From Streptosporangium sp. NBC_01495 (GTDB lineage Bacteria; Actinomycetota; Actinomycetes; Streptosporangiales; Streptosporangiaceae): 64,000 bases of DNA. The stretch's first letter is position 1; each line of letters opens with the position of its first letter. Below the pieces are notes generated by a model. That model saw only the letters and a list, made by a program, of their open reading frames with translations, was not told where the DNA came from and made no database searches. A program made the translations under genes and the position numbers. This document shows positions 1 through 7,537 of this stretch, piece after piece. The stretch lies in assembly GCF_036250735.1 (NCBI RefSeq), contig NZ_CP109430.1:7254001-7318000 (forward strand), read 5' to 3'.

Positions 1-708
1 GAAGTCGCGGTAGCCGGCTGGCTGGCCATCGAGGGCTTCCCTGCCGTCCGTGCGCTCCCTTTCGACCAGCCCCTCGCCGTAGACGGACGCGTCGTCACGT
101 TTTGGAAGTCCATCTCCGAGGTCGAAGACTACGCCTCGCCCGCCGAGCTGGGCACCCTGCTCGCCAGGCTCCACACGATGGAAACACCAGCGGGACTCCG
201 GCTCCCCCCGCTGGAGCCCTTCGCGCGGGCGGAACATCGGATCGCGGGCAACAACTGGTTCAGCCCCAAAGACGCCTCGTTCCTACGCGAGCGGCTCGCT
301 CAACTCAGCGATGACTACGCAGCGCTGAGTTTCGAGCTTCCCCAGGGTGTGATCCATGGGGATGCGAGCGTGGGCAACGTCATCCGCGACCGTACGGGCC
401 GCCCGGTGCTGCTCGACCTGGACGGCTTCGCACTGGGGCCTCGTGAGTGGGACCTCGTCCTCACCGCGATCTACTACGAGCGCTTCGGCTGGCATACCGC
501 CCAGGAGTACGACGCCTACACACAGGCTTACGGCTTCGACGTGATGCGCTGGCCCGGATACCGGGTCCTGGGCGATGTTCGGGAGTTTCTCATGGTCACC
601 TGGCTCGGCCAGAAGGCAGGCCAGGACGAGCGGGCCGCCTCAGAGGTGCGCAAGCGGATCCAGGCGTTGAGGACCGGCGTCGGACGAGACGATTGGGAGC
701 CCTACTGA
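1..708 (+). CDS. Phosphotransferase-like kinase (APH family), 5' truncated by window edge
   Basis: The frame is open from base 1, so the start lies outside the window. The 235 visible residues hold the C-lobe of an aminoglycoside/choline kinase-like fold: a catalytic loop VIHGDASVGNVI (HGD and Asn) followed by the metal-binding LDLDGF. GPREWDL and YGFDVxRWPG segments follow. The protein ends near DDWEPY. It is clearly paralogous to the kinase at 23685..24593, which shares GPREWDL, YGFDV-RWPG and a W-x-PY end. The substrate is unknown; such kinases often sit beside XRE/TPR regulators in actinomycetes and need not confer drug resistance. The family call is firm and the substrate is not. Confidence 0.85.
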   Translation, partial: EVAVAGWLAIEGFPAVRALPFDQPLAVDGRVVTFWKSISEVEDYASPAELGTLLARLHTMETPAGLRLPPLEPFARAEHRIAGNNWFSPKDASFLRERLAQLSDDYAALSFELPQGVIHGDASVGNVIRDRTGRPVLLDLDGFALGPREWDLVLTAIYYERFGWHTAQEYDAYTQAYGFDVMRWPGYRVLGDVREFLMVTWLGQKAGQDERAASEVRKRIQALRTGVGRDDWEPY

Positions 709-980
709 GCCGCCATCACCTGCTGCCACAGGGAAAAATCCGCGGCTTGCTCGTAGAAATCGTCGAGTTCCGCGGAGGTGACCGTTGGTGCGAGCCGTAC
801 CGAGAACTCGCGAAGATAGCTCGCACAGCGGGCCGAGCGTAACCGCTCGCCAAATCTCAGCGCGTCCAGTGCGAGCAGGCACGCCTGCCCTACCTCCCCC
901 ACACCAAGGTACGCGTCCGCGAGAACCATAGTGGAGACCGTGTTGAGCCAGTTCCACAGCGATGGCTCCGGGAACGACAG
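702..980 (-). pseudogene. C-terminal remnant of an XRE/TPR-type regulator
   Basis: On the minus strand an open stretch follows an in-frame TAG at 981..983 and ends with a stop at 702..704. It reads PEPSLWNWLNTVSTMVLADAY, then GEVGQACLLALDALRFGERL, then SARCASYLREF and a short tail ending MAAQ. This pattern (LADAY-LG--EQAC, RSARC-SYLREF) is the usual C-terminal end of actinomycete HTH/TPR regulators. No HTH or other TPRs precede it, and the intact regulator 1005..2348 lies directly upstream. I read it as the 3' scar of a second, deleted regulator. A 75-residue ORF from the ATG at 929 could still be translated. Confidence 0.6.
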
Positions 981-1004
981 CTACGCACCGGGATTCAGGC
1001 ACGG

Positions 1005-2348
1005 TCATCCCGTCAAAGTGGACAGCCGCTGGTCGAGGTCGCTTCGGCGGGTGTCGTTGGGGAGGCGATCGCGAACCGCGAGCAGCTTGGTGATGTTGCG
1101 TTGGGAGGGGGCCTGCTCGATCAGTGGAACCGCCTGGTGGAGCAGGTCACCGGCCTGGTCGGCGTTGCCGAGGCCATTCTGGACGTGGGCACGCCTGATC
1201 AGGTAGGTGGCATAGTCTCTGCGTCTGGTCGGGGAAAACCCTTCTCGGGCCTTGTCCAGGTGGGAGTCCGCGCGTCGCAGGTCGCCCAGGTCGAGGTAAC
1301 ACACACCGACATGGTCATGGAAAGCGCCTTCGTCGAACCACCCGACCCATGCCGGATCGTCTGCGCTCGTACCGCGCCCGAATTGGGTGTCGGCGATGCC
1401 TATCAGGCGCTGGGTCTCAGCCACGTCGCCAACACTCGCGTGAGCACCGGCCAGACGTACGGCCAGCATGCTGGCGGTTCGTGGCGTGACCTCTCCGGCG
1501 CTCTCGTAGGCGGTGCGGGCGATGGTCAGGCCGTCGGAGAAGTTCCCGAAGTCCTTGCACTGCAGGGCCATCGACTTGAGGATGTTCGCCCCCACGCCTC
1601 GATCGCCGGCCGCGTGCGCGGAGTGGACGGCTGCTACCCAGTAACGCTGGGCCGCGGAATGCAAGCCCTCGTCGAAGGAGGCGAAACCTGCCAGACGCCC
1701 GAGCTCCGCGGCCAGTCCATGAAGACGCTGGGCGACGGTCGCGCTGTAGGAGGACTTCTCCAGCACCTCAACGACCATGCCAAGCTCGGCGTCGATCAGC
1801 CTGCGTGACCGTTGCCCGCCGTAGCTGTCTCCCAGCATGCGTAGACGGGGCAGGCCCGCCTCGATCTGGGCCACGAACTCCTCGGTGATCCGGCCGCCGC
1901 GCAGTACGGACATCAGTTGGGCCGGTTCGACGTTGAGCCAGTCGGTCGCGAACCCGGCCAGGCTCATTCCGGTCAGCCGCATGAAACCTCGTCGGTCCAT
2001 CATCGCCTTTTCCAGTGCGTGGTTGAGAGCGAGCATGCTGCCCGACTGGTCCCAGGAGAAGTCGACTCGGATGGGGTCGCCCACCGGCAGCCAGTCGGGC
2101 CATGGCTGCGTGTGGAGAAGCTCCTCGGAGACCCCGAGCTCGGCCGCCAGAGCGAGTTGTGTCTCACGGTCGGGCACGACCCCCCAGTGCTCCCAGCGCC
2201 ATGCCTTCTCCCTCCTTCGTGCCATGTTGCCGACTCGCCTGGCGATGACGTTCACCAGGTCCTGGTAGGTCCATCCGCGTTCGGCACGGACGTAGCTCAA
2301 GGGGTGTACGAAAACTCCGCCGGGCTGCGCGGGCGCTGGTTCGGGCAT
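1005..2348 (-). CDS. XRE-type helix-turn-helix regulator with TPR-like C-terminus
   Basis: The protein has 447 residues. Residues ~14-70 form an XRE-like HTH (YVRAERGWTYQDLVNVIARR, then REKAWRWEHWGVVPDRET). After a linker with MMDRRGFMRLTGMSLAG, the remaining ~300 residues are helical TPR-like repeats. The start is ATG 2348, preceded by a GGAGGGG-type ribosome site. It is divergent from the small ATPase gene at 2660, the same arrangement as the pair 24590/26222. It probably senses a ligand or partner through the TPRs and controls the intergenic promoters. The target and signal are unknown. Confidence 0.85.
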   Translation of the reverse strand: MPEPAPAQPGGVFVHPLSYVRAERGWTYQDLVNVIARRVGNMARRREKAWRWEHWGVVPDRETQLALAAELGVSEELLHTQPWPDWLPVGDPIRVDFSWDQSGSMLALNHALEKAMMDRRGFMRLTGMSLAGFATDWLNVEPAQLMSVLRGGRITEEFVAQIEAGLPRLRMLGDSYGGQRSRRLIDAELGMVVEVLEKSSYSATVAQRLHGLAAELGRLAGFASFDEGLHSAAQRYWVAAVHSAHAAGDRGVGANILKSMALQCKDFGNFSDGLTIARTAYESAGEVTPRTASMLAVRLAGAHASVGDVAETQRLIGIADTQFGRGTSADDPAWVGWFDEGAFHDHVGVCYLDLGDLRRADSHLDKAREGFSPTRRRDYATYLIRRAHVQNGLGNADQAGDLLHQAVPLIEQAPSQRNITKLLAVRDRLPNDTRRSDLDQRLSTLTG

Positions 2349-2659
2349 TCACATCCCCTCCTTCCTCGGACTGTAAATCTGATTAATCCACTCGGACAGG
2401 CCGTGAGGGGCTTCCCGCCAGAGGAGACAACCGAGGACAACGAGATTCGCCTGTTCACGAGGTGGGTGACAGGGTTTTCTGGAGGCCGTCGGATCCAGTT
2501 TGCCCTTGTCGCATCACACTCCGCAATCAACTCATTACAGCCAGGCGGATAGGGCGGCTATTTCGCGAATGCACTGATGAGCAGGCCCCAAGAGCGACCC
2601 GCCGAAGCCGGTTTCCGTCGCCGGTGAAACGTCTCCATTTCCACCCGTTAGGAGCAACG
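2349..2659. promoter_or_regulatory. Divergent intergenic region between regulator and ATPase
   Basis: This gene-free stretch separates two divergent starts (2348 minus, 2660 plus) and must carry both promoters. It is less GC-rich than its surroundings around 2370-2390 (TGTAAATCTGATTAATCC). Only the site TTAGGAGC upstream of 2660 is clear. I could not pick a confident -35/-10 pair. Confidence 0.45.
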
Positions 2660-3160
2660 ATGCTCATCGAGCACGTTCCCGTCCCGGATCCCGGCGAGTA
2701 CGGCAGACCCCGCAACCGCTTCCGGATGACCGCCTGGTGCCTGCCTCCCGGCAACGCGGCCCGGCGGGCCCGGGAAGTGCTTCGCGACCAGCTGGCCAAG
2801 CTGCCGCTGGACCCGGACGTGCTCGACGAGCTGGAGATCGTGGTCTCCGAGCTGGTCACCAACGCCACCCGCTACGCCCCCGGCCCCTACGAACTCCGCC
2901 TCCTGCACGACCACGGTCTCCCCGTCCGCGCCGAGGTCGTCGACGCCGGAGCCGGAACCACTCTCATCGAACACCTGTTGAACCGCCCCCCGCCCATCCC
3001 CGAGCGCATCGACGACCTCGAACTCGGCGGCCGGGGCCTGCGCATCGTCACCGAACTCACCCACGGACGCTGCGGTACCCAATGGACCCGCCTGTGCGGC
3101 ACCGGCCAGCTCGGCACCGGCGTCTGGTTCGACCTCCCCACCCAGCGGCACCGGCCCTGA
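2660..3160 (+). CDS. RsbW-like ATP-binding protein (GHKL/HATPase_c fold)
   Basis: The 166-residue protein shows the N-box ELVTNATRYAPGPYELRL, the G1-type DAGAG and the GGRGLRIV G2 box of anti-sigma/serine-kinase-like GHKL ATPases. A W-RLCGTGQLGTGVWFDLP C-terminus is typical of actinomycete members. The start ATG 2660 is chosen because GGAGCA lies just upstream and the paralog at 26222 begins identically (MLxEH after TAGGAGC). A longer frame from 2462 is not supported. It probably works with the divergent XRE/TPR regulator in a regulatory pair; the kinase or anti-sigma target is unknown. Confidence 0.85.
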   Translation: MLIEHVPVPDPGEYGRPRNRFRMTAWCLPPGNAARRAREVLRDQLAKLPLDPDVLDELEIVVSELVTNATRYAPGPYELRLLHDHGLPVRAEVVDAGAGTTLIEHLLNRPPPIPERIDDLELGGRGLRIVTELTHGRCGTQWTRLCGTGQLGTGVWFDLPTQRHRP

Positions 3161-3338
3161 CCTCCCCGACCTCCGGGCAGCCGGAATCGTCCCCCGATCC
3201 CCGCTGACCCCGGAGCCGGTCCACGCCGACGGCTCCCCCGTGCCGAGCGTGGGCCGCACAAAAGGCCGGCGTCCACGGACCCGATCCCACCCTCGTCCGG
3301 GACGCCGGCCTCCCCTACCTCCGCCACGACGGAAAGCG

Positions 3339-3665
3339 ATGGTCCTCATGGTCGCCCCAGCGAACGAACCCCTCCGCCCCAGAGGCCGCCGCCGTCGCGG
3401 CGCGGACCCCATCCGTACCGGCCTCTCTGCCACGGAACCCTCCGCGAACACGGACATTGCCACCGACCTGGAAGCCCGCTACCCCGGTTGGGTCATCCTC
3501 TGGCGCCATTGGGCCCGCCGCTACTGGGCATTCCCTGCCGGGCTTCCCAACGTCCCCGGCCCCGTCGAAGCCAGAAACGTCCAGGACCTGCTGACCCAGA
3601 TGAACGACCTTGAAGTCCAGCACTCACCACGAGGCGGCAACGCCCAGCCCGCACATGGAAAGTGA
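3339..3665 (+). CDS. Small hypothetical protein (YPGWxxxW-type)
   Basis: The 108-residue ORF has a basic, poorly conserved-looking start. Its second half reads DLEARYPGWVILWRHWARRYWAFPA, then VEARNVQDLLTQMNDLE. Small tryptophan-rich proteins of this kind are common next to actinomycete ATPase/XRE pairs. The start is uncertain: ATG 3339 has GGAAAG immediately upstream, ATG 3348 is an alternative, and a GTG at 3240 is less likely. Function is unknown. Confidence 0.5.
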   Translation: MVLMVAPANEPLRPRGRRRRGADPIRTGLSATEPSANTDIATDLEARYPGWVILWRHWARRYWAFPAGLPNVPGPVEARNVQDLLTQMNDLEVQHSPRGGNAQPAHGK

Positions 3666-3799
3666 AACCGGAGCTCCGATGGCCTGCGCCACGTGGCCGG
3701 CGTCAATGACAGCTCAAGCAAGTCCATGACGCACACGCGCAGCGTGCGGAAGGATGACGCCGGACAACTGGACGCACGGTGAGCCTCGGAGAAGTATGC

Positions 3800-4366
3800 A
3801 TGTCGCAACACGGCTATTGGCGCGTATCCGACGGCACTCCCGTGACGGCGGCGGAGGCGCGAGAGATCTGGGCGCGCGAGGCCTACCCCTTGCTCGTTGG
3901 TGTGGCAGGCACGTATCACGCGGTCATCACCTACAAGGAGCTCGCCGAGAAGATTCAGGAAAGCACAGGTATCCGCACCAGGACTCTGCTCCATAACTGG
4001 ATCGGAACCGTTCTGAGCAAGGTGGTTCGGGAGGCTCATCGCCGTGGCGACCCGCAACTCACCGCTCTGGTGGTGCACACCGATGACGGCATGGTGGGCG
4101 AGGGCTACAAGGAGGTTCTTGAGATTGCCGAAGAGCCACCGGCGGACAGCGTTCCAGATCGCGAGCAGCACGCCGCTCGCGCCCGGCTGGAGTGCTACCG
4201 GCGCTTCGGTGCGACCCTGCCCGCCGATGGCGGCGTTCCCGCACTCGCCCCGCTGTATCAGGCCGCCGTCGAGCGTCGACGCGTACGCCCGGAAAGGCCC
4301 AGCCCGATCTGCCCTCGCTGCTTCGTGCAGCTTCCTTCAACCGGCGCTTGCGACTCGTGCGACTAG
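3800..4366 (+). CDS. Conserved hypothetical with C-terminal zinc-ribbon remnant
   Basis: The 188-residue protein starts at ATG 3800, with GGAGAA 7 nt upstream; the GTG at 3779 lacks a site. A helical N-terminal region (ITYKELAEKIQ, LLHNWIGTVLSKVVREAHRR) is followed by LTALVVHTDDGMVGEGYKEVL. The C-terminus carries two cysteine pairs, CPRC and CDSC (last 20 residues), consistent with a small zinc ribbon. It is convergent with the McrA-type nuclease at 4505, so a shared role would be through proximity only. I do not recognise a named function. Confidence 0.65.
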   Translation: MSQHGYWRVSDGTPVTAAEAREIWAREAYPLLVGVAGTYHAVITYKELAEKIQESTGIRTRTLLHNWIGTVLSKVVREAHRRGDPQLTALVVHTDDGMVGEGYKEVLEIAEEPPADSVPDREQHAARARLECYRRFGATLPADGGVPALAPLYQAAVERRRVRPERPSPICPRCFVQLPSTGACDSCD

Positions 4367-4504
4367 CGGCAGCTGAGCCGAGAAGCGTCGGCCCCTCAAT
4401 CTTTCGCGTAGGACAGAGCCCCCGCCAACTCCCTCGACAGCGCGGACCAGCGAGTCGTAGGTGTCCGTCGCCGCCGACTCTGCGTGGAGAGGAAGAACCT
4501 CGGC

Positions 4505-5656
4505 TCAGTTCTGCGTGGCGATGACCTGCCGGTGGTAGTCCAGGTGATCCTGGTTGATCTCGTGGTTCTGGATGACCCGGAGATGGCCGAGGGAGGCGCC
4601 GGATGCCGTGTCCATCACGGTGAGGTCGGCCTGGATGGTGATCATCCCCCGGTCGAACAGGACGTGGTGGTTGGGGCAGAGACAGAGCAGGTTGCCTGGC
4701 TCGTCGGGGCCGTTGTGCGGCTTTCCGAGCGGGCGGATGTGGGCTCCCTCGGCGTAGAAGCCCTGGTGGAGAGTGAGACGGTCGCCGCAGATCTGGCAGT
4801 GGAAGTCGTGCGCGCGCTTGATCTGCTCGGCGAGCAGGGAGTCGCGGATGATGCGCTCCACGACGGCCTCGCGACGACTGGTCGGGGAGGACATCGCGTC
4901 CAACCCGACCCTGGTCAGAAGCCTGTTGTGGTCAACGCCGTGGAAGTACGCGCTGAGCAGCCTCACGACGATCCGGGCCCGGATGTCCTCCCGGTCGGTG
5001 ACGATCTCATACGCCCACGGCCGCAGGCCGCTGTCCGGCCGCTGCTCCTTCATCCATCGCTGCGCGGGCGAGCCGCTGGCGCGTGGCACGTCAATGTGGC
5101 CGGGTAGATCCCACAGGCCATGGTGGTGGAGCCACAGAATGGGGAACTCCGCGTTGGGCCGGTCCTCTTCAAGGCCGAATTCCTCAATGAGCCGCCCGAG
5201 GTCGCGGTAGGTGCTTTCCCACCGCCTGAGACGTGGCTTTCCCTGGGCCGCGCGGCCGATCGCCCAGAGCAGGGTCAATGGCTGGTGCCGTTTCCGCGCG
5301 CCGCTCGCGGGAGACACGGCGGGCTTGAGCGACTCGACCTTCTGCAGGAGGTCTTCGATGGAGGGCACTTCGGCAACCTGCCCCGGTTGCATCACCTCGA
5401 AGCCCAGGCCGCCGAGCACCCGGGCGACGGTGGCGTTCCCACCGGAGAACTCGTCAGGACGCAGGGGCCTGCCGTCGACTTCACGGTGGGCGACTCCGGC
5501 GATCGCCTTGGAGTCGTACCGCCTGCCACCGTGGACGAGAAAGTAACCGATGGCGGGGCGGTAGCCGTACAGCTTGAGAAAGGCGTCACGGCCCAGCTGG
5601 TCGAACTCGGCGATGGCGGCGAGCACCATCTCACGTCGAAGCCCGGAGAGCACCAC
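4505..5656 (-). CDS. McrA-type HNH endonuclease with sulfur-binding-like domain (predicted type IV restriction)
   Basis: The protein has 383 residues. Residues ~1-88 match the small head domain common in ScoMcrA-like proteins (MVLAAIAEFDQLGRDAFL, GRRYDSKAIAGVAH). Residues ~124-220 resemble the sulfur-binding domain that reads phosphorothioate DNA (PLTLLWAIGRA, PRLRRWESTYRDLGRLIEEF, FPILWLHHHGLWDL). Residues ~280-340 are an HNH nuclease: C287xxC290, H306, N322, C327 and H330-H331. ScoMcrA also has an SRA domain, which is absent here. By family logic it cuts phosphorothioated foreign DNA. No dnd genes are visible in the window, as expected for such an enzyme. The start is one of two adjacent GTG codons (5656 or 5653). 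Confidence 0.82.
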   Translation of the reverse strand: MVLSGLRREMVLAAIAEFDQLGRDAFLKLYGYRPAIGYFLVHGGRRYDSKAIAGVAHREVDGRPLRPDEFSGGNATVARVLGGLGFEVMQPGQVAEVPSIEDLLQKVESLKPAVSPASGARKRHQPLTLLWAIGRAAQGKPRLRRWESTYRDLGRLIEEFGLEEDRPNAEFPILWLHHHGLWDLPGHIDVPRASGSPAQRWMKEQRPDSGLRPWAYEIVTDREDIRARIVVRLLSAYFHGVDHNRLLTRVGLDAMSSPTSRREAVVERIIRDSLLAEQIKRAHDFHCQICGDRLTLHQGFYAEGAHIRPLGKPHNGPDEPGNLLCLCPNHHVLFDRGMITIQADLTVMDTASGASLGHLRVIQNHEINQDHLDYHRQVIATQN

Positions 5657-5791
5657 TCAACGAGCTTATATGTGGATATCGCGTGAACCACTGCCAATTT
5701 CAGAAGGGCTCGTACGTCCTTGCCTCATAGCAGCCGGTAGGAGAAGGCATGGAACCTTCAGCACCGACTCGGGCCAGGCGGGAAGAGCCGG

Positions 5792-6106
5792 TCAGACCAG
5801 TTCGAAGCTGTGTTTCCCCACATGCCCAGCCGGTAGGACGCATGCGTCCTCGCTGATCGGCTCGGTGATCGAACAGTTCGGAAGCACCCGAAACTCCCCG
5901 TGGATGTCCTCAGTACCCCAGATCGCCCACCAATCCGTGATCGACGACCCCTGAGCCAGAGTGACGTGCTGGCCGCGATGTCCCGCCTCCAGAGAGCACC
6001 GCATGTAAGGCTCCACGACGAGTGAGGGGCACGGGAGGCTGGAGAGGAATTCCCCTTGAGCCTGAGTCAACTCGACGATGGCGGTACAGAACGGCAAGGG
6101 AACCAT
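5792..6106 (-). CDS. Small protein with duplicated CCHH (zinc-binding-like) module
   Basis: The ORF has 104 residues. Two halves carry the same spacing: C26-x10-C37-x5-H43-x3-H47 and C78-x10-C89-x5-H95-x3-H99. Both include the short motif C-x-L-x-A-G-H-x-G-x-H. The exact repetition of cysteine and histidine spacing argues for a duplicated metal-binding unit. The intervening segment SSITDWWAIWGTEDIHGEF is tryptophan-rich. No signal peptide or membrane helix is seen. The ribosome site before ATG 6106 is weak, so an internal start is possible. Function is unknown. Confidence 0.6.
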   Translation of the reverse strand: MVPLPFCTAIVELTQAQGEFLSSLPCPSLVVEPYMRCSLEAGHRGQHVTLAQGSSITDWWAIWGTEDIHGEFRVLPNCSITEPISEDACVLPAGHVGKHSFELV

Positions 6107-6296
6107 GGGGCAACAGTAAGCACTGCTCCGCGGAGGTGTCTTCCGCTTGGGCCGACGGCGCCGCCACGACGGCCGCCGCGCTGGTCGTCAAGCCGATATT
6201 GGCTGATCACCGCCCGGATGGGGGCTAACTGTCGGTGGCTCCTGGTTTTGTGAGCGGCACGGATCGCGGGGTTGGTCATGAGAGGTGGCGACGAGC

Positions 6297-6833
6297 ATGA
6301 AGGATCGGCGGCTCCCGATGGGAGACGAGGAAGGCTTCTGGGGCTTGGTGGAGGCGGCCTGGGCACCGCTGGGGGTGGACGTCAATCAGGCACGACAGGC
6401 GCTGACACATCGGACGCCTGGCCCCCACGAGGACCTTCATGGCAAGCCTCCGTTTGCCATGGTCGAAGCCGCTCTGGAGGAGTTCCTGAGTAACCTCGGC
6501 TCCATCGGCGAGGGGTTGTCCGCGGACGAACTGACGGATCTCGATCGGATGGTCGAGCGCAAGCTCTATGACATCGACCGCGCGGACATCCAAGCGGTCA
6601 CCGACGGTTCCGATGACGGTTTCCTCTACGCACGTGGCTTCATCGTCGCGCTGGGCCGAGACTTCTACGCCGCGGTTGCCAAAGATCCGAAGAAGGCGGT
6701 GCTGGACGCCGAGTGTGAGGAGATGTGTTACTTCTTCGCCCACCTGCACCACGAGCGCTATGGAACTTTCCCGGACACCGGATCGGAAATCTCCCGCGAG
6801 TCGTGTTCGAACCCGGTCGGCTGGCCCAGCTGA
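6297..6833 (+). CDS. DUF4240 domain protein
   Basis: About 178 residues. The signature of DUF4240 is visible: GFWGLVEAAW near the start, LYDIDRADIQAVTDGSDDGF, then LYARGFIVALGRDFYAAVAKDP. This family is widespread in actinomycetes with no proven role. The start is uncertain among GTG 6285, ATG 6297 and ATG 6318. The last has AAGGA 11 nt upstream and would begin MGDEEGFW, as family members often do. It appears monocistronic. Confidence 0.75.
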   Translation: MKDRRLPMGDEEGFWGLVEAAWAPLGVDVNQARQALTHRTPGPHEDLHGKPPFAMVEAALEEFLSNLGSIGEGLSADELTDLDRMVERKLYDIDRADIQAVTDGSDDGFLYARGFIVALGRDFYAAVAKDPKKAVLDAECEEMCYFFAHLHHERYGTFPDTGSEISRESCSNPVGWPS

Positions 6834-7090
6834 CCCACCACCCGCGAGGCTCGCGTACGACATGGGGCCACGCTACGAAAACCGAGGGCCGTGGGGCTCA
6901 GGGCGCGGACACCGAGCGCTTCTTCCCAGCTGACGTATGGTCTGCGCGTACTACAGGGGGAGCTCAACCCACGTTTGGGCAGCGGACGTCCGAAGGACGT
7001 CATCGCACATGGTGGTCTCCGGCGAGGCGGCGGGATCGACGAACCACTCCCGCCCGAACAGGAGGCCGAAAACGGGTATGGGCAGCCGGA

Positions 7091-7375
7091 TCAGGCCGGG
7101 CCGGATCCGGAGATCTGGTAGCGGGCCACCTCGGCGTCGCGGATCATCGCCGTCTGGTCGTCGCTCGGCCCGGAGGCCCGGAAGGCGTCGAGACTCTCCT
7201 CGGACTCCCAGCGCTCGTAAACGTTGATCCGATCGGCTTCGAGGAGGTCGGCGCTGAGCGCGAAGTCGAGGCAGCCGGACGAGGCACGCGCCTGCTCGAC
7301 CACGCTGACGCAGCTCCGCAGGTAGAAGTCGCGAGCACCGGGATCGACACTGATCCGACCAGAGACGATGATCAT
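7091..7375 (-). CDS. Putative quinol monooxygenase (ABM domain)
   Basis: This 94-residue protein is the size of a single antibiotic-biosynthesis-monooxygenase domain. It opens with MIIVSGRISVDPGARDFYL and contains SGCLDFALSADLLEADRINVYERWES, the usual E-x-W core, followed by a helical segment. Such proteins form ferredoxin-like dimers and oxidise quinols or bind small aromatics. The gene stands alone, so no pathway can be assigned. Confidence 0.8.
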   Translation of the reverse strand: MIIVSGRISVDPGARDFYLRSCVSVVEQARASSGCLDFALSADLLEADRINVYERWESEESLDAFRASGPSDDQTAMIRDAEVARYQISGSGPA

Positions 7376-7496
7376 GCCGCCACTGTACGGTCCGCCACCG
7401 ACAGAATCACCGCCGTATGAGATGGCGTATGACCTCCTTGTCCACCGCGCGGCCGGGGTGTCGTGCTCGATCCGGTGGCGGCGGCGGACGGAACGG

Positions 7497-7530
7497 AAAA
7501 GCGCCCGCCCCTCCGGGGGCGGGCGCTTTT
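7497..7530 (-). terminator. Strong intrinsic terminator of the secreted nuclease gene
   Basis: There is a perfect 15-bp inverted repeat, 7497-7511 and 7516-7530, with a 4-nt loop. The GC core is flanked by AAAA/TTTT. It sits 7 nt past the stop codon of the minus-strand gene and ends in T residues when read on that strand. Confidence 0.9.
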
Positions 7531-7537
7531 GGTGGGA

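Noticed and set aside
2297..2530. Small minus-strand ORF in the divergent intergenic region
   Set aside because: It overlaps the regulator start and promoter area, has no ribosome site and no recognisable family.
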